Shown: in pieces, positions 43,060-51,748 of the stretch
Layout of the letters: each line of letters starts with the position of its first letter
Position numbering within the stretch: position 1 is the stretch's first letter
Assembly (NCBI RefSeq): GCF_029211225.1
Contig: NZ_JARGEM010000001.1
Span: 62,001-126,000, forward strand
Length of the DNA stretch: 64,000 bases
Reading direction: 5' to 3'
Source: Antiquaquibacter metalliresistens
GTDB lineage: Bacteria; Actinomycetota; Actinomycetes; Actinomycetales; Microbacteriaceae
Notes under the pieces: generated by a model
The model's input: only the letters and a program-made list of their open reading frames with translations
Told to the model about the DNA's origin: nothing
Databases searched by the model: none
Made by a program: the position numbers and the translations under genes

Positions 43060-44016
43060 ATGACGCGCCGCACCCCCGCGCGCCCGGCCGGCGCACTCCT
43101 CGCCGCCGCCGTCCTCCTCGCGCTCACCGCGTGCGGTCCCACGGGGGACGACTCGCAGCGCGTCGACCCCGAATCCCAGCCGGTGTACCCGCAGCTGCAG
43201 ACCTATCCCGACATCCCTGTGCTCGAGAATCTGGCGTACGGCTCCGACCCCGCGCAGGTGCTCGACGGCTGCTTCCCGCTCGAGCGCGGCATCGGGGCCG
43301 AGCTCTCGGATCCGCGACCGGCGATCGTCGTCATCCACGGCGGCAGCTGGCAGCGCGGCGACAAATCCAACCTGAACTGGCGTGCGGTGTGCCAGTGGTT
43401 CGCCTCGGAGGGGTTCGTCGCCGTCTCGGTGAACTACCGGCTCGCCCCGGCGTCGACGTTCCCGGCGCAACTCGACGACGTGCAGGCGGTCGTCTCGTGG
43501 CTGCGCGACGAGACGCAGGTGCGGCGGTTCAATCTCGACCCCGACCGCATCGGCGCGTTCGGCGGCTCGGCCGGCGGCAATCTCGCCGCCCTGCTCGGCA
43601 CGGCCGGTTCCGGCGACCTGGTCACCGGAACGAGAGTGGCCGCGGTGGCAGAACTCAGCGGTCCGGCGGATCTGCGCGCGGCGATCCCCACGATCGACAG
43701 CTACCACCAGGACTTCGGCGAGGTCGTGCTGCAGTACGTCGGGTGCCTCGACTTCGTGGATTGCGCGGCGGCGAGCGCGGCATCCCCGGTCACCCTCGTC
43801 GACTCGACCGACCCGCCGTTCTTCGTGGGGCACTCCGTCGACGAGTTCATTCCGCGCTCGCAATCCGACGGACTCGTCGAGACGTTGCGCGACGCGGGCG
43901 TGGCCGTCGACTACGTGACGGTCGAGGGTGCACTGCACTCGATCGCCATGCTCGACGACGACATGCGCGAGCGGATCATCGCCTTCTTCGAGCGCACCCT
44001 CGCCCCGATCGCGTAG
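43060..44016 (+). CDS. Alpha/beta hydrolase lipoprotein
   Basis: A 318-residue exported esterase-like protein. A signal peptide ends in the lipobox LALTAC, so it would be membrane-tethered outside the cell. The fold markers are the oxyanion motif IVVIHGGSWQRGDKSN and the nucleophile elbow FGGSAGGN (GxSxG), the pattern of BD-FAE/carboxylesterase-type hydrolases; the final histidine is probably in GALHSIAM. A cysteine pair in the insert suggests a disulfide. It acts on an unknown ester. Confidence 0.85.
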   Translation: MTRRTPARPAGALLAAAVLLALTACGPTGDDSQRVDPESQPVYPQLQTYPDIPVLENLAYGSDPAQVLDGCFPLERGIGAELSDPRPAIVVIHGGSWQRGDKSNLNWRAVCQWFASEGFVAVSVNYRLAPASTFPAQLDDVQAVVSWLRDETQVRRFNLDPDRIGAFGGSAGGNLAALLGTAGSGDLVTGTRVAAVAELSGPADLRAAIPTIDSYHQDFGEVVLQYVGCLDFVDCAAASAASPVTLVDSTDPPFFVGHSVDEFIPRSQSDGLVETLRDAGVAVDYVTVEGALHSIAMLDDDMRERIIAFFERTLAPIA

Positions 44017-44382
44017 CTAGCCCGCGACGAGCTCCTCGATCGAGTGGTACACGGGCAGCCCGCGCTCCAGGGCGATCGCGACATCCTGGTCGGCGCCCTT
44101 CGACTCGCCCGGCAGGCGCAGCACGGCGTCGCAGTGCTGCAGCAGGCGCTCGGCGGTCGGGTACATGATCGCCTCCGCGATGGGGTCGGCGAGACCCGTT
44201 CCGCCGGCGCTGCGCAACACGGGCAGCGCGACCCATTCGCCGATCATCGGGATGTGGCCGGCCTCGAACACCGGCCAGGCAGCCTCCTCGAGACGGCGCA
44301 GATTGGCCTCGAGGAGCACGGGATCGTCGCCGGTGCCCGAGCGGTAGGGACCGGCGATGAGGATGAGCTTCGGTTTGGACAT
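44017..44382 (-). CDS. DUF4406 protein (nucleoside 2-deoxyribosyltransferase-like)
   Basis: A 121-residue protein beginning KPKLILIAGPYRSGTGDDP with the late motif CDAVLRLPGESKGADQDVAI and EEL near the end. This is the DUF4406 family, with the Rossmann-like fold of nucleoside deoxyribosyltransferases; the biochemical function is not established. Its stop codon abuts the stop of the convergent hydrolase gene with no gap. The divergent neighbour is a DeoR-type regulator. Confidence 0.8.
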   Translation of the reverse strand: MSKPKLILIAGPYRSGTGDDPVLLEANLRRLEEAAWPVFEAGHIPMIGEWVALPVLRSAGGTGLADPIAEAIMYPTAERLLQHCDAVLRLPGESKGADQDVAIALERGLPVYHSIEELVAG

Positions 44383-44388
44383 GGCGAC

Positions 44389-44394
44389 AGCATA
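44389..44394 (-). promoter_or_regulatory. Leaderless -10 element (TATGCT) of the DUF4406 gene
   Basis: TATGCT on the minus strand ends 6 nt before the ATG at 44382. Confidence 0.5.
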
Positions 44395-44395
44395 C

Positions 44396-44422
44396 GTGCA
44401 TGTTCGTGTAGAATCGTGCACA
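44396..44422 (+). promoter_or_regulatory. DeoR-type gene promoter with GTGCA/TGCAC inverted repeat
   Basis: A TAGAAT -10 candidate at 44409-44414 lies 28 nt before the ATG. It is enclosed by an inverted repeat with arms GTGCA and TGCAC, a probable operator for the DeoR protein itself, which could control the divergent DUF4406 gene too. Confidence 0.4.
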
Positions 44423-44441
44423 ATCAAGAATCGAGGACCGG

Positions 44442-45197
44442 ATGCTCGCCGCCGAACGTCGTGACCTGCTGCTGGCCAGGCTCGCCCGCGACGGCAAGCT
44501 CGTCGCCCGCGACCTCGCCGCCGAGCTCGGTCTCTCCGAAGACAGCGTGCGCCGAGACCTGCGCGAACTCGCCGCCGCGGGCCTTGCGCAACGGGTGTAC
44601 GGTGGCGCGCTGCCGATCTCACCCGCGATCGGCGACTACGCCGCCCGGGAGACGATCTCTGCCGACGGCAAGGCACGCATCGCCACGGCCGCCGCTCGGC
44701 TCGTGCTGCCATCCTCGACCGTCATCATCGACGGCGGCACGAGCACGCTCGCCGTCGTGCGGGCGCTGCCCCGCGACCTCGCGGCGACGATCGTCACACA
44801 CAGCCCGACGATCGCCTCGGCACTCATCGAGTACCCGAACATCGAGATCTACCTCATCGGCGGGCGGGTGTTCAAGCACTCCGCGGTCACGAGCGGGGCC
44901 GCGGCGGCGGAGGCCGCGGCGGGTGTCAACGCCGACCTGTTCCTGCTCGGTGTCACGGGCGTCCACGCCGAACAGGGTCTGACGACCGACGACGCCGACG
45001 AAGCCGCGATGAAGCGCCTGCTGTCGCGGCGCGCCGCGGAGACCTGGGTGCTGGCCAGCTCCGAGAAGGTCGGCACGGCATCCCGGTTCGCGGTGTTGCC
45101 CTTCGAGCAGGTCGCCGGCGTCATCACCGACGTGCCCCCCGACCACCCGACGATGCTGGCCGTGCGCGCTCGCGGCGTCGAAGTACTCGCCGCCTGA
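44442..45197 (+). CDS. DeoR/GlpR-family transcriptional regulator
   Basis: A 251-residue regulator. An N-terminal winged helix (RRDLLLARLARDGKLVARDL, then AELGLSEDSVRRDLRELAA) is followed by a DeoRC sugar-phosphate sensor domain with VIIDGGTSTLAVVRAL, IYLIGGRVF and ADLFLLGVTGVH. Family members respond to phosphorylated sugars. A GAGGACC ribosome site precedes the ATG. No sugar-metabolism gene is adjacent; DUF4406 is the only divergent partner. Confidence 0.9.
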   Translation: MLAAERRDLLLARLARDGKLVARDLAAELGLSEDSVRRDLRELAAAGLAQRVYGGALPISPAIGDYAARETISADGKARIATAAARLVLPSSTVIIDGGTSTLAVVRALPRDLAATIVTHSPTIASALIEYPNIEIYLIGGRVFKHSAVTSGAAAAEAAAGVNADLFLLGVTGVHAEQGLTTDDADEAAMKRLLSRRAAETWVLASSEKVGTASRFAVLPFEQVAGVITDVPPDHPTMLAVRARGVEVLAA

Positions 45198-45201
45198 GGC
45201 C

Positions 45202-48200
45202 TCAGCCCTCCGCCGCCGCCCGCTTCGCCGCGCGCCGTTCGCTCGCACCCTCGACGAGCGCATAGAGCGTCGGGAGCACGACGAGCGTCAGCAGCGTGGA
45301 CGACACGAGCCCGCCGATCACGATGATCGCCAGAGGCTGCGAGATGAAGCCGCCGTGGCCCGTGAGCCCGAGTCCCAGCGGCAGCAGCGCGAAGATCGTC
45401 GCCGCCGCGGTCATGAGGATCGGCCGGAGCCTGCGCGAGGCACCCTGCACGACGGCCTCGCCGACCGTCATCCCCTTCTCGCGGTACTGGTTGATGAGGT
45501 CCACGAGCACGATCGCGTTCGTGACGACGATGCCGATGAGCATGAGCACGCCTATGAGCGAGGCGACGCCGAGCGGGATGCCCGAGATCACCTGCAGCAG
45601 GATGGCACCGGTCGCCGCGAACGGCACCGACACCAGCAGCAGCAGCGGCTGCCGCAGCGACTTGAAGGTCGCCACCATCACCACGTAGACGATGAGGATC
45701 GCCACCAGCAGCGCGAGGCCGAGCTGTTGGAAGGCATCCGACTGCTGGGCCGTGACGCCGCCGAGCTCCGCGGTCGCGCCCGCGGGAAGGTCGGCGCCAT
45801 CGAGGGCGGCCTGCACCTGAGCCGAGGCCGTGCCCACGTCGTCGCTGTTCGGCGTGACGCTCACCGTCGCGCTGCGCACGCCCTTGATGGTCACGAAGCT
45901 CGCGGGACCGTTGACCTGCTCCACCGTCGCCAGCTCGGAGAGCGGCACGGGGCCGGTCGCCGTCGGGATCACGAAGTCGCGCAGCTCTTGGATGGTCACG
46001 GGCGCCGAGGAGTTCACGATGTAGATCGAGAGCGTCTTCTCGTCGATCACGACCTCGCCGACGGCGCTCGGGTTCATGGCCGCCGTCACGATGCCGCCGA
46101 CCGCGAGTTCGCTGAGGCCGCGTTCGGCGGCGGCCGCGCGGTCCACCTGCACGGCGATGTAGGGCTGATCGTCGGCGAGGTTGCTGGTCGCCTCGGCCAC
46201 GACATCCAGGTCTCGCATGACCTCGACGACCTTGTCCGCCGCGTCGCGCAACTCGGACGCGCTCGTCGCGGTGATGTTGACCTCGATGTTCGAGGAGGCG
46301 AAGCCGGAGCCGGCTGCGGCGAGGGTGATCTCGCCGGCGTCGCTCAGGCCCTCGACGGCGTCGCGCACCTGAGCCTGCAGCTCCACCTGGTCGAGGTCGG
46401 GGTCGGTCGTCAGCGAGAACGTCGTCGCACCGCCGCCGGAGAAGATCGAGCGCAGCGAACTGCCGCCCGACCCGATCGAGGTCTGCACGATGTCCACACC
46501 GGGCACGTCCGCGAGCGCGGCCTCCACCTTCTCGGCCGCGGCGTCACGCGCGTCGAGGCTCGCGCCCACGGGGAGCTCCTGACGCACCGTGAGCGTGTTC
46601 TGCCCGCTGTCGCCGATGAAGTTGGTCTTCATGAGCGGCGCAGCGGCGATCGTGCCCCCGAGCACGAGCACCGCGATGATGAGGGTGACGGCGGGCCGCT
46701 TGAGCGTCCAGTGGATGACCGGCAGATAGGCGCGCTGCAGGCGGCCGGGCTTCTCCTCCACCTGCTCGGTGCCGTCGCTGGCGTGGCGGTGCTGCTTGTT
46801 GCCGAGGAACCAGTAGGCGAGCACGGGCACGATCGTGAGCGAGACGAACAGGGATGCCGCGAGCGCGATCGTCACCGTCAGCGCGAACGGTCGGAACAGC
46901 TCTCCCGTGATGTCGCCGACGAGGGCGATGGGCAGGAACACCGCGACCGTCGTGGCCGTGGACGCGGTGACCGCGCCGGCGACCTCCCGCACCGCGGAGA
47001 GGATGGCCGGCAGCTTCTCCTCCCCGAGCGTGAGGTGCCGCTTGATGTTCTCGATCACGACGATGGAGTCGTCGACCACGCGACCGATCGCGATGGTGAG
47101 CGCGCCGAGGGTGATCACGTTGAGCGTGTAGCCGGCGGCGAGCATGCCGATGAAGGTGATGAGCACCGAGGCGGGGATCGAGATGGCCGTGACGAGCGTC
47201 GAGCGGATCGACAGCAGGAAGATCAGGATCACGATGACGGCGAAGGCGAGACCGAGCAGGCCCTCGGTCGCGAGCGAGTTGATGGACTCCTCGATGAACG
47301 GCGCCTGGTCGAACGCGACCGTGAACTCCGTGTTCTCGCCGAGCGCCGCCGCGAGCTCGGGCAGCAGCGCGTTGACCGCCTTGGAGACGGCGACCGTGTT
47401 GCCCGCTGGCGTCTTCGTCACGGCGAGGGTGAGCGCCGGCTCGCCGTTGACCCGGGAGATGCCGGTGATCGGCTCATCTGCGATCTCGACGGTCGCGACA
47501 TCCCCGATCGTCACGACGCCGGTGCCGTTGCCCCCGAGCAACGGCAGTGCTGCGAGCTGTTCGATGGAATCCAGTCGCGTGCCGGCCTGCACGATGAGCG
47601 TCTTGTCGTCTTCGGTGATCTGACCGGCGGGCAGCAGGATGCCGTTGGCGTCGAGCGCGTCACGGATCGCCTGGGTGCTGAGCCCCCGGGCGAAGAGCTC
47701 GGCGGTGTCCGGCGTGATCGCGACCCGCTTCTCGGTGGCGCCGAGCAGGCTGACGTCGCCGACCCCGTCGATCTTCTCGAGTTCGACGATCGTGGAGGAC
47801 TGCAGCTTCGCGGCGAGGTCTTCCGGGCTCAGGTCGCTCGAGACGGCGATCTGCATCACGGGAAGGTCGGAGAAGTTGAACGAGAACACCTGGGTGTCGG
47901 CCCCGTCAGGCAGGCCGGTGATGCGATTGATCGCCAGTTGCACCTTCTGCTCCGCCGTGGCGATGGAGGTGCCGTAGGTGAACGATGCGGTGATGTTGGA
48001 GACGTTCGCGCTGGAGGTCGCGGTCGTGGACTCCAGGCCGTCGACGCTCTGGATCGCGGCCTCGATCGGGGTCGAGACATCCTTCTCGACGACCGCGGGC
48101 GAGGCGCCGGGGTAGCTCGTGACGATGAAGAGCTGGGGCAGCGAGAGGCTCGGAATGAGCTCCTGCTTGAGCGAGGTCAACGCGATGCCGCCGAAGATGC

Positions 48201-48267
48201 CGATGACGATGGTCACGAGCGCGATGAGCGCCCGGTTGCGCAGGCTGAAAACGGAGAGCAGGTGCAC
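45202..48267 (-). CDS. RND-type efflux permease (HAE1/AcrB-like)
   Basis: A 1021-residue pump with the standard 12-helix, duplicated layout: TM1 RALIALVTIVIGIFGGIALT, two large outer domains (about residues 40-330 and 560-850), and the second repeat. The sequence VGRVVDDSIVVIENIKRHL, here starting IGRVVDDSIVV, is the TM4 proton-relay aspartate motif. No membrane-fusion protein or outer-membrane partner is nearby, as expected for a monoderm. The start codon is GTG at 48267. Substrates may be drugs, lipids or siderophores. A 104-bp spacer with no clear site separates it from the MocR-type gene. Confidence 0.9.
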   Translation of the reverse strand: MHLLSVFSLRNRALIALVTIVIGIFGGIALTSLKQELIPSLSLPQLFIVTSYPGASPAVVEKDVSTPIEAAIQSVDGLESTTATSSANVSNITASFTYGTSIATAEQKVQLAINRITGLPDGADTQVFSFNFSDLPVMQIAVSSDLSPEDLAAKLQSSTIVELEKIDGVGDVSLLGATEKRVAITPDTAELFARGLSTQAIRDALDANGILLPAGQITEDDKTLIVQAGTRLDSIEQLAALPLLGGNGTGVVTIGDVATVEIADEPITGISRVNGEPALTLAVTKTPAGNTVAVSKAVNALLPELAAALGENTEFTVAFDQAPFIEESINSLATEGLLGLAFAVIVILIFLLSIRSTLVTAISIPASVLITFIGMLAAGYTLNVITLGALTIAIGRVVDDSIVVIENIKRHLTLGEEKLPAILSAVREVAGAVTASTATTVAVFLPIALVGDITGELFRPFALTVTIALAASLFVSLTIVPVLAYWFLGNKQHRHASDGTEQVEEKPGRLQRAYLPVIHWTLKRPAVTLIIAVLVLGGTIAAAPLMKTNFIGDSGQNTLTVRQELPVGASLDARDAAAEKVEAALADVPGVDIVQTSIGSGGSSLRSIFSGGGATTFSLTTDPDLDQVELQAQVRDAVEGLSDAGEITLAAAGSGFASSNIEVNITATSASELRDAADKVVEVMRDLDVVAEATSNLADDQPYIAVQVDRAAAAERGLSELAVGGIVTAAMNPSAVGEVVIDEKTLSIYIVNSSAPVTIQELRDFVIPTATGPVPLSELATVEQVNGPASFVTIKGVRSATVSVTPNSDDVGTASAQVQAALDGADLPAGATAELGGVTAQQSDAFQQLGLALLVAILIVYVVMVATFKSLRQPLLLLVSVPFAATGAILLQVISGIPLGVASLIGVLMLIGIVVTNAIVLVDLINQYREKGMTVGEAVVQGASRRLRPILMTAAATIFALLPLGLGLTGHGGFISQPLAIIVIGGLVSSTLLTLVVLPTLYALVEGASERRAAKRAAAEG

Positions 48268-48371
48268 TGGGTCTCTTTCGTGCGGGTCGGAAACGGGGGC
48301 GCACGGCGGCGTGCCTCTGGTTAGGAATTATCCAGTCATTGTGCCGGGGACACATACTCCGGCGGGATGAT

Positions 48372-49790
48372 TCACAGCACCGCGGGAGCGAGGTCGTCGT
48401 CCGACGCCGCCATGGGATGACGCCCGACCGCCGCCCAGGCACGGGCGAGGGCATCCACTCCGCGCTCCATGTCGTCGGCCGGATAGCAGAACGGCACGCG
48501 GATGAACCGCTCGAACGCCCCGTCGACGCCGAACCGCGGACCCGCGGCGATGATGAGCCCCTCGTTGCGCGCAGCGATCGCCAGTTGCGAGCTGACGGGA
48601 TGCCCGAGCCCGACCCACGCCGTTAATCCGCCGCCCGGCAACGGCACGTCCCACTCCGGGATGCGCTCACGCAACAGCGCGACCAGACGGTCGCGGCCGT
48701 CGCGCAGATACGCGCGGCGAGTCTCGAGGATGCCGTCGTAGTCGCGCAGCAGGTTGGCGACGATGAGCTGTTCGATGAGCGGCGTGCCCAGGTCGCTCGA
48801 GGAGCGCTCCCGCACCAGGCGCTGGATGACGGTGCGGTCGGCACGGATCCAGCCGATGCGCACCCCGCCCCACACCGACTTGCCGACCGAGCCGACGGTG
48901 ATCGCGGGGCCGTGCGCCGCGAAGGGCACCACCGGGCCGTGCACGTCGAAGCCGAGCTCGCCCATCGTCTCGTCCGCGACGAGCGTCGTGCCGTGGCGGG
49001 CGGCCAGACCGAGCACACGCTCGCGCAGCTCGGGGCTCATGCTGCGGCCGGTGGGGTTGTGGTTGTCGGGCATGAGATAGCCCAGTGACGGGCTGGTGCG
49101 CTGGATGGTCTGCTCCAGCACGAGTTCGTCCCAGCCGTGATCGCTCGTCACGCTGACCGGGGCGAGCCGCGCGCCCGCCGCCTTGAGCGCGTCGAGCGCA
49201 TGCGGGTAGGTGGGGTTCTCGATGAGGGCGCGATCGCCGCGGGCCATGATGGTGCGGGCGATGAGCGCGATCGCGCTCTGCGCACCGACCGTCACCATGA
49301 TCTGGTCGGGCTCGGTCGGCAGGCCGCGGGCGGCGTACCGGTTCGCGAGCGCCTGCCGCAGCACCGGCAGGCCCACGGGGTCGAAGCCCGACTCCCCCAG
49401 GTAGGCGGGCAACTGCTCGGCGGCCTCGCGCGCCGCCGCGACGACTCCCGGCAGCGCGGGCATGGTCGCCTTGCTGAAGTCGAGGTAGCCGGGCGCGCTG
49501 GGCTCGGCGATCGACGGGGCGCGGAACGGCAGGCGGGCCACGCTGCCGGAGCCCCGCAGGCTCTGCAGGTAGCCCGAGTCGCGCAGTTCGGCGTAGGCGG
49601 CGGTGACGGTCGTGCGACTCACGCCGAGCTGGGCGGCGAGCTCGCGCTCGGCCGGCAGTCGCGTGCCCGGCGCGATGCGACCGTCGAGCACGAGCAAGCG
49701 GATGCGGTCGGCGAGCGCCGCATAGGCGACCCCACCGACCCGCCAACTCTCCAGCAACAAGGCCAATGCGCGCGCAGAGACGGTCGTCAT
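48372..49790 (-). CDS. yczR: MocR-type regulator (GntR HTH fused to aminotransferase)
   Basis: A 472-residue fusion. Residues about 20-85 form a GntR winged helix (LPAERELAAQLGVSRTTVTA). The rest is a fold type I PLP aminotransferase with MPDNHNPTGRSM and the PLP-lysine region TVGSVGKSVWGGVRIGWI. MocR proteins use the PLP domain as a sensor. The divergent partner is a YczE-type membrane protein, the pairing known for YczR. An ATG at 49790 follows TAGAGT by 6 nt. A long palindrome in the shared promoter is its likely binding site. Confidence 0.93.
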   Translation of the reverse strand: MTTVSARALALLLESWRVGGVAYAALADRIRLLVLDGRIAPGTRLPAERELAAQLGVSRTTVTAAYAELRDSGYLQSLRGSGSVARLPFRAPSIAEPSAPGYLDFSKATMPALPGVVAAAREAAEQLPAYLGESGFDPVGLPVLRQALANRYAARGLPTEPDQIMVTVGAQSAIALIARTIMARGDRALIENPTYPHALDALKAAGARLAPVSVTSDHGWDELVLEQTIQRTSPSLGYLMPDNHNPTGRSMSPELRERVLGLAARHGTTLVADETMGELGFDVHGPVVPFAAHGPAITVGSVGKSVWGGVRIGWIRADRTVIQRLVRERSSSDLGTPLIEQLIVANLLRDYDGILETRRAYLRDGRDRLVALLRERIPEWDVPLPGGGLTAWVGLGHPVSSQLAIAARNEGLIIAAGPRFGVDGAFERFIRVPFCYPADDMERGVDALARAWAAVGRHPMAASDDDLAPAVL

Positions 49791-49796
49791 GGCGCC

Positions 49797-49802
49797 ACTC
49801 TA
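49797..49802 (-). promoter_or_regulatory. Leaderless -10 element (TAGAGT) of the MocR-type gene
   Basis: TAGAGT on the minus strand ends 6 nt before the ATG at 49790. Confidence 0.5.
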
Positions 49803-49807
49803 GCAAG

Positions 49808-49832
49808 ATTGGACTCTTGCTTACAGTCCAAT
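49808..49832. promoter_or_regulatory. MocR operator: ATTGGACT / AGTCCAAT inverted repeat
   Basis: Perfect 8-bp arms separated by 9 nt lie between the two divergent starts. The right arm overlaps TACAGT (49822-49827), a -10 candidate for yczE, so binding would both repress and possibly reorganise the two promoters. Confidence 0.7.
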
Positions 49833-49851
49833 TCGGCAATTGGATGCTGAT

Positions 49852-50490
49852 GTGACCTCCGCACCGACCATCCGCCCGCTCTGGCGCCCGCTGCGCCACC
49901 CGCTCGCCGCCCGGCTTCCGCAACTGGTCGTCGGACTGCTCCTCTACGGCATCGGGCTCGCACTCATGGTGCGCGCGGGCATCGGCGTCGCCCCGTGGGA
50001 TGTGCTCTCGCAGGGCATCGCCCTGCAGACGGGCCTGCCCTTCGGTCTCGTCACCAACCTGGTGGGCGCGACCGTGCTGCTGCTGTGGATCCCGATCCGC
50101 CAACGACCGGGGCTCGGCACCGTGCTCAACGTGCTCATGATCGGCACGAGCGCGGAGGTCGGGCTGTGGCTCATCCCGGTGGTCGAGGAACTCGTGCCAC
50201 GCGTGCTGCTCTTCGCCGCCGGACTCCTGCTCACGGCGATCGCGACGGGGCTCTACATCGGGGCGCGATTCGGGCCCGGCCCGCGCGATGGGCTGATGAC
50301 TGGCATCCATCGACGTTGGGGCTGGAAGATCTGGATCGTGCGCACCGCGATCGAGGTCACGGTGCTGACGATCGGTTGGCTGCTCGGCGGCAACGTCGGA
50401 GTGGGAACCCTCGCCTTCGCCCTGCTCATCGGCCCGCTCGTGCAGGTGACGCTGCCGCTGCTCCGCGTGCCGGACGAGGTGAAGGCGTGA
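49852..50490 (+). CDS. yczE: YczE-type membrane protein
   Basis: A 212-residue protein with about five or six membrane helices. The motifs GIGLALMVRAGIGVAPWDVL, FGLVTNLVGATVLLLWIPI and FGPGPRDGLMTGIHRRWGW are those of the YczE/YitT-like group. The start is uncertain: GTG at 49852 is chosen, with TTG at 49840 as an alternative in the same frame. Its partner regulator is the divergent MocR-type protein. The transported or sensed compound is not established. It is coupled to a 35-residue gene behind it. Confidence 0.8.
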   Translation: MTSAPTIRPLWRPLRHPLAARLPQLVVGLLLYGIGLALMVRAGIGVAPWDVLSQGIALQTGLPFGLVTNLVGATVLLLWIPIRQRPGLGTVLNVLMIGTSAEVGLWLIPVVEELVPRVLLFAAGLLLTAIATGLYIGARFGPGPRDGLMTGIHRRWGWKIWIVRTAIEVTVLTIGWLLGGNVGVGTLAFALLIGPLVQVTLPLLRVPDEVKA

Positions 50491-50594
50491 CGGTCGTGCT
50501 GCTCGTGCTGATCGCCGCGATCGCGACCACCGGCATCGTCGGCGCGCTCGTCACGGCGGCTCGCGACGGGTATCGGCGGGTGCCCGACCGGTGA
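50487..50594 (+). CDS. 35-residue single-span membrane microprotein
   Basis: The GTG start overlaps the yczE stop (GTGA). The product is a hydrophobic helix (TVVLLVLIAAIATTGIVGAL) followed by a short basic tail ending RRVPDR. It resembles the small membrane proteins that accompany transporters. No known family was recognised; it depends on translational coupling for support. Confidence 0.5.
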   Translation: MTVVLLVLIAAIATTGIVGALVTAARDGYRRVPDR

Positions 50595-50637
50595 TCGAGC
50601 TCGTCGAGATCCTGGATCCCGGCTCGCTCGATCACCG
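50589..50637 (+). terminator. 12-bp perfect hairpin after the yczE operon
   Basis: CGGTGATCGAGC and its exact complement GCTCGATCACCG are 25 nt apart. The left arm overlaps the stop codon of the microprotein gene. It can serve both this gene and the convergent MerR-type gene. Confidence 0.6.
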
Positions 50638-50643
50638 ACCCGT

Positions 50644-51405
50644 CTAGCCCAGCTCGCGCTCGGCGTAGACCCGCATCGCGTCGCGCACGAACGTCGCACT
50701 CTCGACGCCGCCGTAGGTCGCCGCGAGGCGCTCGTCCGCGACATACATGTCGCCCAGACCGACGAAGTACTCCTTCGTCGGGGTGCCGTCGGCGCTCTGC
50801 GGGGTGCCCGGGATTCCGGACAGCCACTCGAACTGGCGGTGGGCCAGGGCCTGGGCGTCGTCGCTGTCGGAGGCGAGGCCGCGAGCCGCGGCATCCTTCC
50901 AGTCGACGATGAGGCCGGCGGCGCGGGCCTGCCAGGCCCGCTGCTCGTCGGTGCCGAGTGAGGTCCACCAGCGATTGCCGTCGGCGTAGGCCTGCTCACC
51001 CCAGCGCTGCTCGACCTCTTCCCGGTACACGGTGTGGTCGAATCCGTCGAACATCTCCTCTGCCATCAGTTGTTCACCTCCCTCCATCTTTCGGATCGTG
51101 GTCTCGACGGAGGCGATCTGCCGGTCGAGACGCTGCTGCTCCTGCCGCAACCACTGCAGGTGGGTGACGAGGGCCTGGGCGTGGTCGCGTTGACCCTCGA
51201 GCACGTCCGCGATCGCCGGGATGCCGAGCCCCAACTCGCGCAGCATGAGGATGCGCTGCAAACGCGCGAGCGCTCGCTCGTCGTAGTAGCGGTATCCGTT
51301 GCTGCCGATGCGACTCGGAGGGAGGATGCCGACCTCGCCGTAGTGACGCAGCGTGCGCGAGGTGGTGCCCGCGAGCCGTGCGATGTCTTGGATGCTCCAG
51401 TCCAT
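50644..51405 (-). CDS. MerR-family regulator, TipA type
   Basis: A 253-residue regulator. The MerR helix-turn-helix is at the N-terminus (SIQDIARLAGTTSRTLRHYG and SNGYRYYDERALARLQRIL), followed by a long coiled-coil dimerisation helix. The C-terminal half is a TipAS domain (EEMFDGFDHTVYREEVEQRW), which binds thiopeptide antibiotics covalently in Streptomyces TipAL. It probably controls a multidrug response, but no transporter is adjacent. The ATG follows GGGAG by about 7 nt. Confidence 0.92.
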   Translation of the reverse strand: MDWSIQDIARLAGTTSRTLRHYGEVGILPPSRIGSNGYRYYDERALARLQRILMLRELGLGIPAIADVLEGQRDHAQALVTHLQWLRQEQQRLDRQIASVETTIRKMEGGEQLMAEEMFDGFDHTVYREEVEQRWGEQAYADGNRWWTSLGTDEQRAWQARAAGLIVDWKDAAARGLASDSDDAQALAHRQFEWLSGIPGTPQSADGTPTKEYFVGLGDMYVADERLAATYGGVESATFVRDAMRVYAERELG

Positions 51406-51520
51406 CTCGACGCTCCCTTCCGTGGTTGTGATCCCACGGTAAAGGTTGACGTCGCGTCAAGGTCAAGGCGCGGCATCCGAGCTGGCAGCGCTTTGTCGGA
51501 GCTTGTGGGCGGAGAGAAGA

Positions 51521-51554
51521 ACCAGTGGCGGGAGTTATGAGTCCCGCCACTGGT
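51521..51554. repeat. Hairpin repeat of the GGCGGGA family
   Basis: ACCAGTGGCGGGA and its exact complement form a 13-bp stem with an 8-nt loop. It is followed by GGGAGTCCCGCCA at 51586 and by CCGCCACTCAT units at about 51606 and 51619. The core is shared with the cluster at 40.6 kb, although this region is divergent and not a terminator position. Confidence 0.65.
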
Positions 51555-51666
51555 GCGGTGCTCCCTCCGCATTGGGAGGGAGTCCCGCCATCCGCTCACT
51601 TCTCCCGCCACTCATACCCCGCCACTCATCCGCCGACAGTCATCCGCGACCGCTGCCGGCGAGCAC

Positions 51667-51734
51667 TCGCGATATAGCTTGACATCGGTGAATACGCGAT
51701 ATAGCGTGACTTCATCACACGCGATACATCGCGA
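51667..51734 (+). promoter_or_regulatory. Promoter with three CGCGAT operator repeats (PadR sites)
   Basis: Two direct copies of CGCGATATAGCNTGAC start at about 51668 and 51695. A third site is a perfect palindrome, CGCGATACATCGCG (51720-51733). They overlap a promoter with -35 TTGACA (51679-51684) and -10 TAGCGT (51702-51707), 17 bp apart. The downstream PadR protein is the likely ligand, giving autorepression. Confidence 0.65.
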
Positions 51735-51748
51735 GAAGGGAGCCGATC

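Larger units (their letters stand above)
51406..51748. other. 343-bp divergent intergenic region with two repeat systems
   Basis: This stretch has no gene. The left part (51500-51630) holds a second set of GGCGGGAG-type repeats, including a long hairpin. The right part (51667-51734) carries three CGCGAT operators and a promoter for the DUF4097-PadR operon. A 51430-51460 stretch near the MerR gene contains a GTTGACG-like AT-richer sequence that may be the MerR promoter. Confidence 0.7.

Noticed and set aside
45355-48324. A 989-residue open frame opposite the RND pump
   Set aside because: It is an antisense shadow; the minus-strand frame has the full RND layout.
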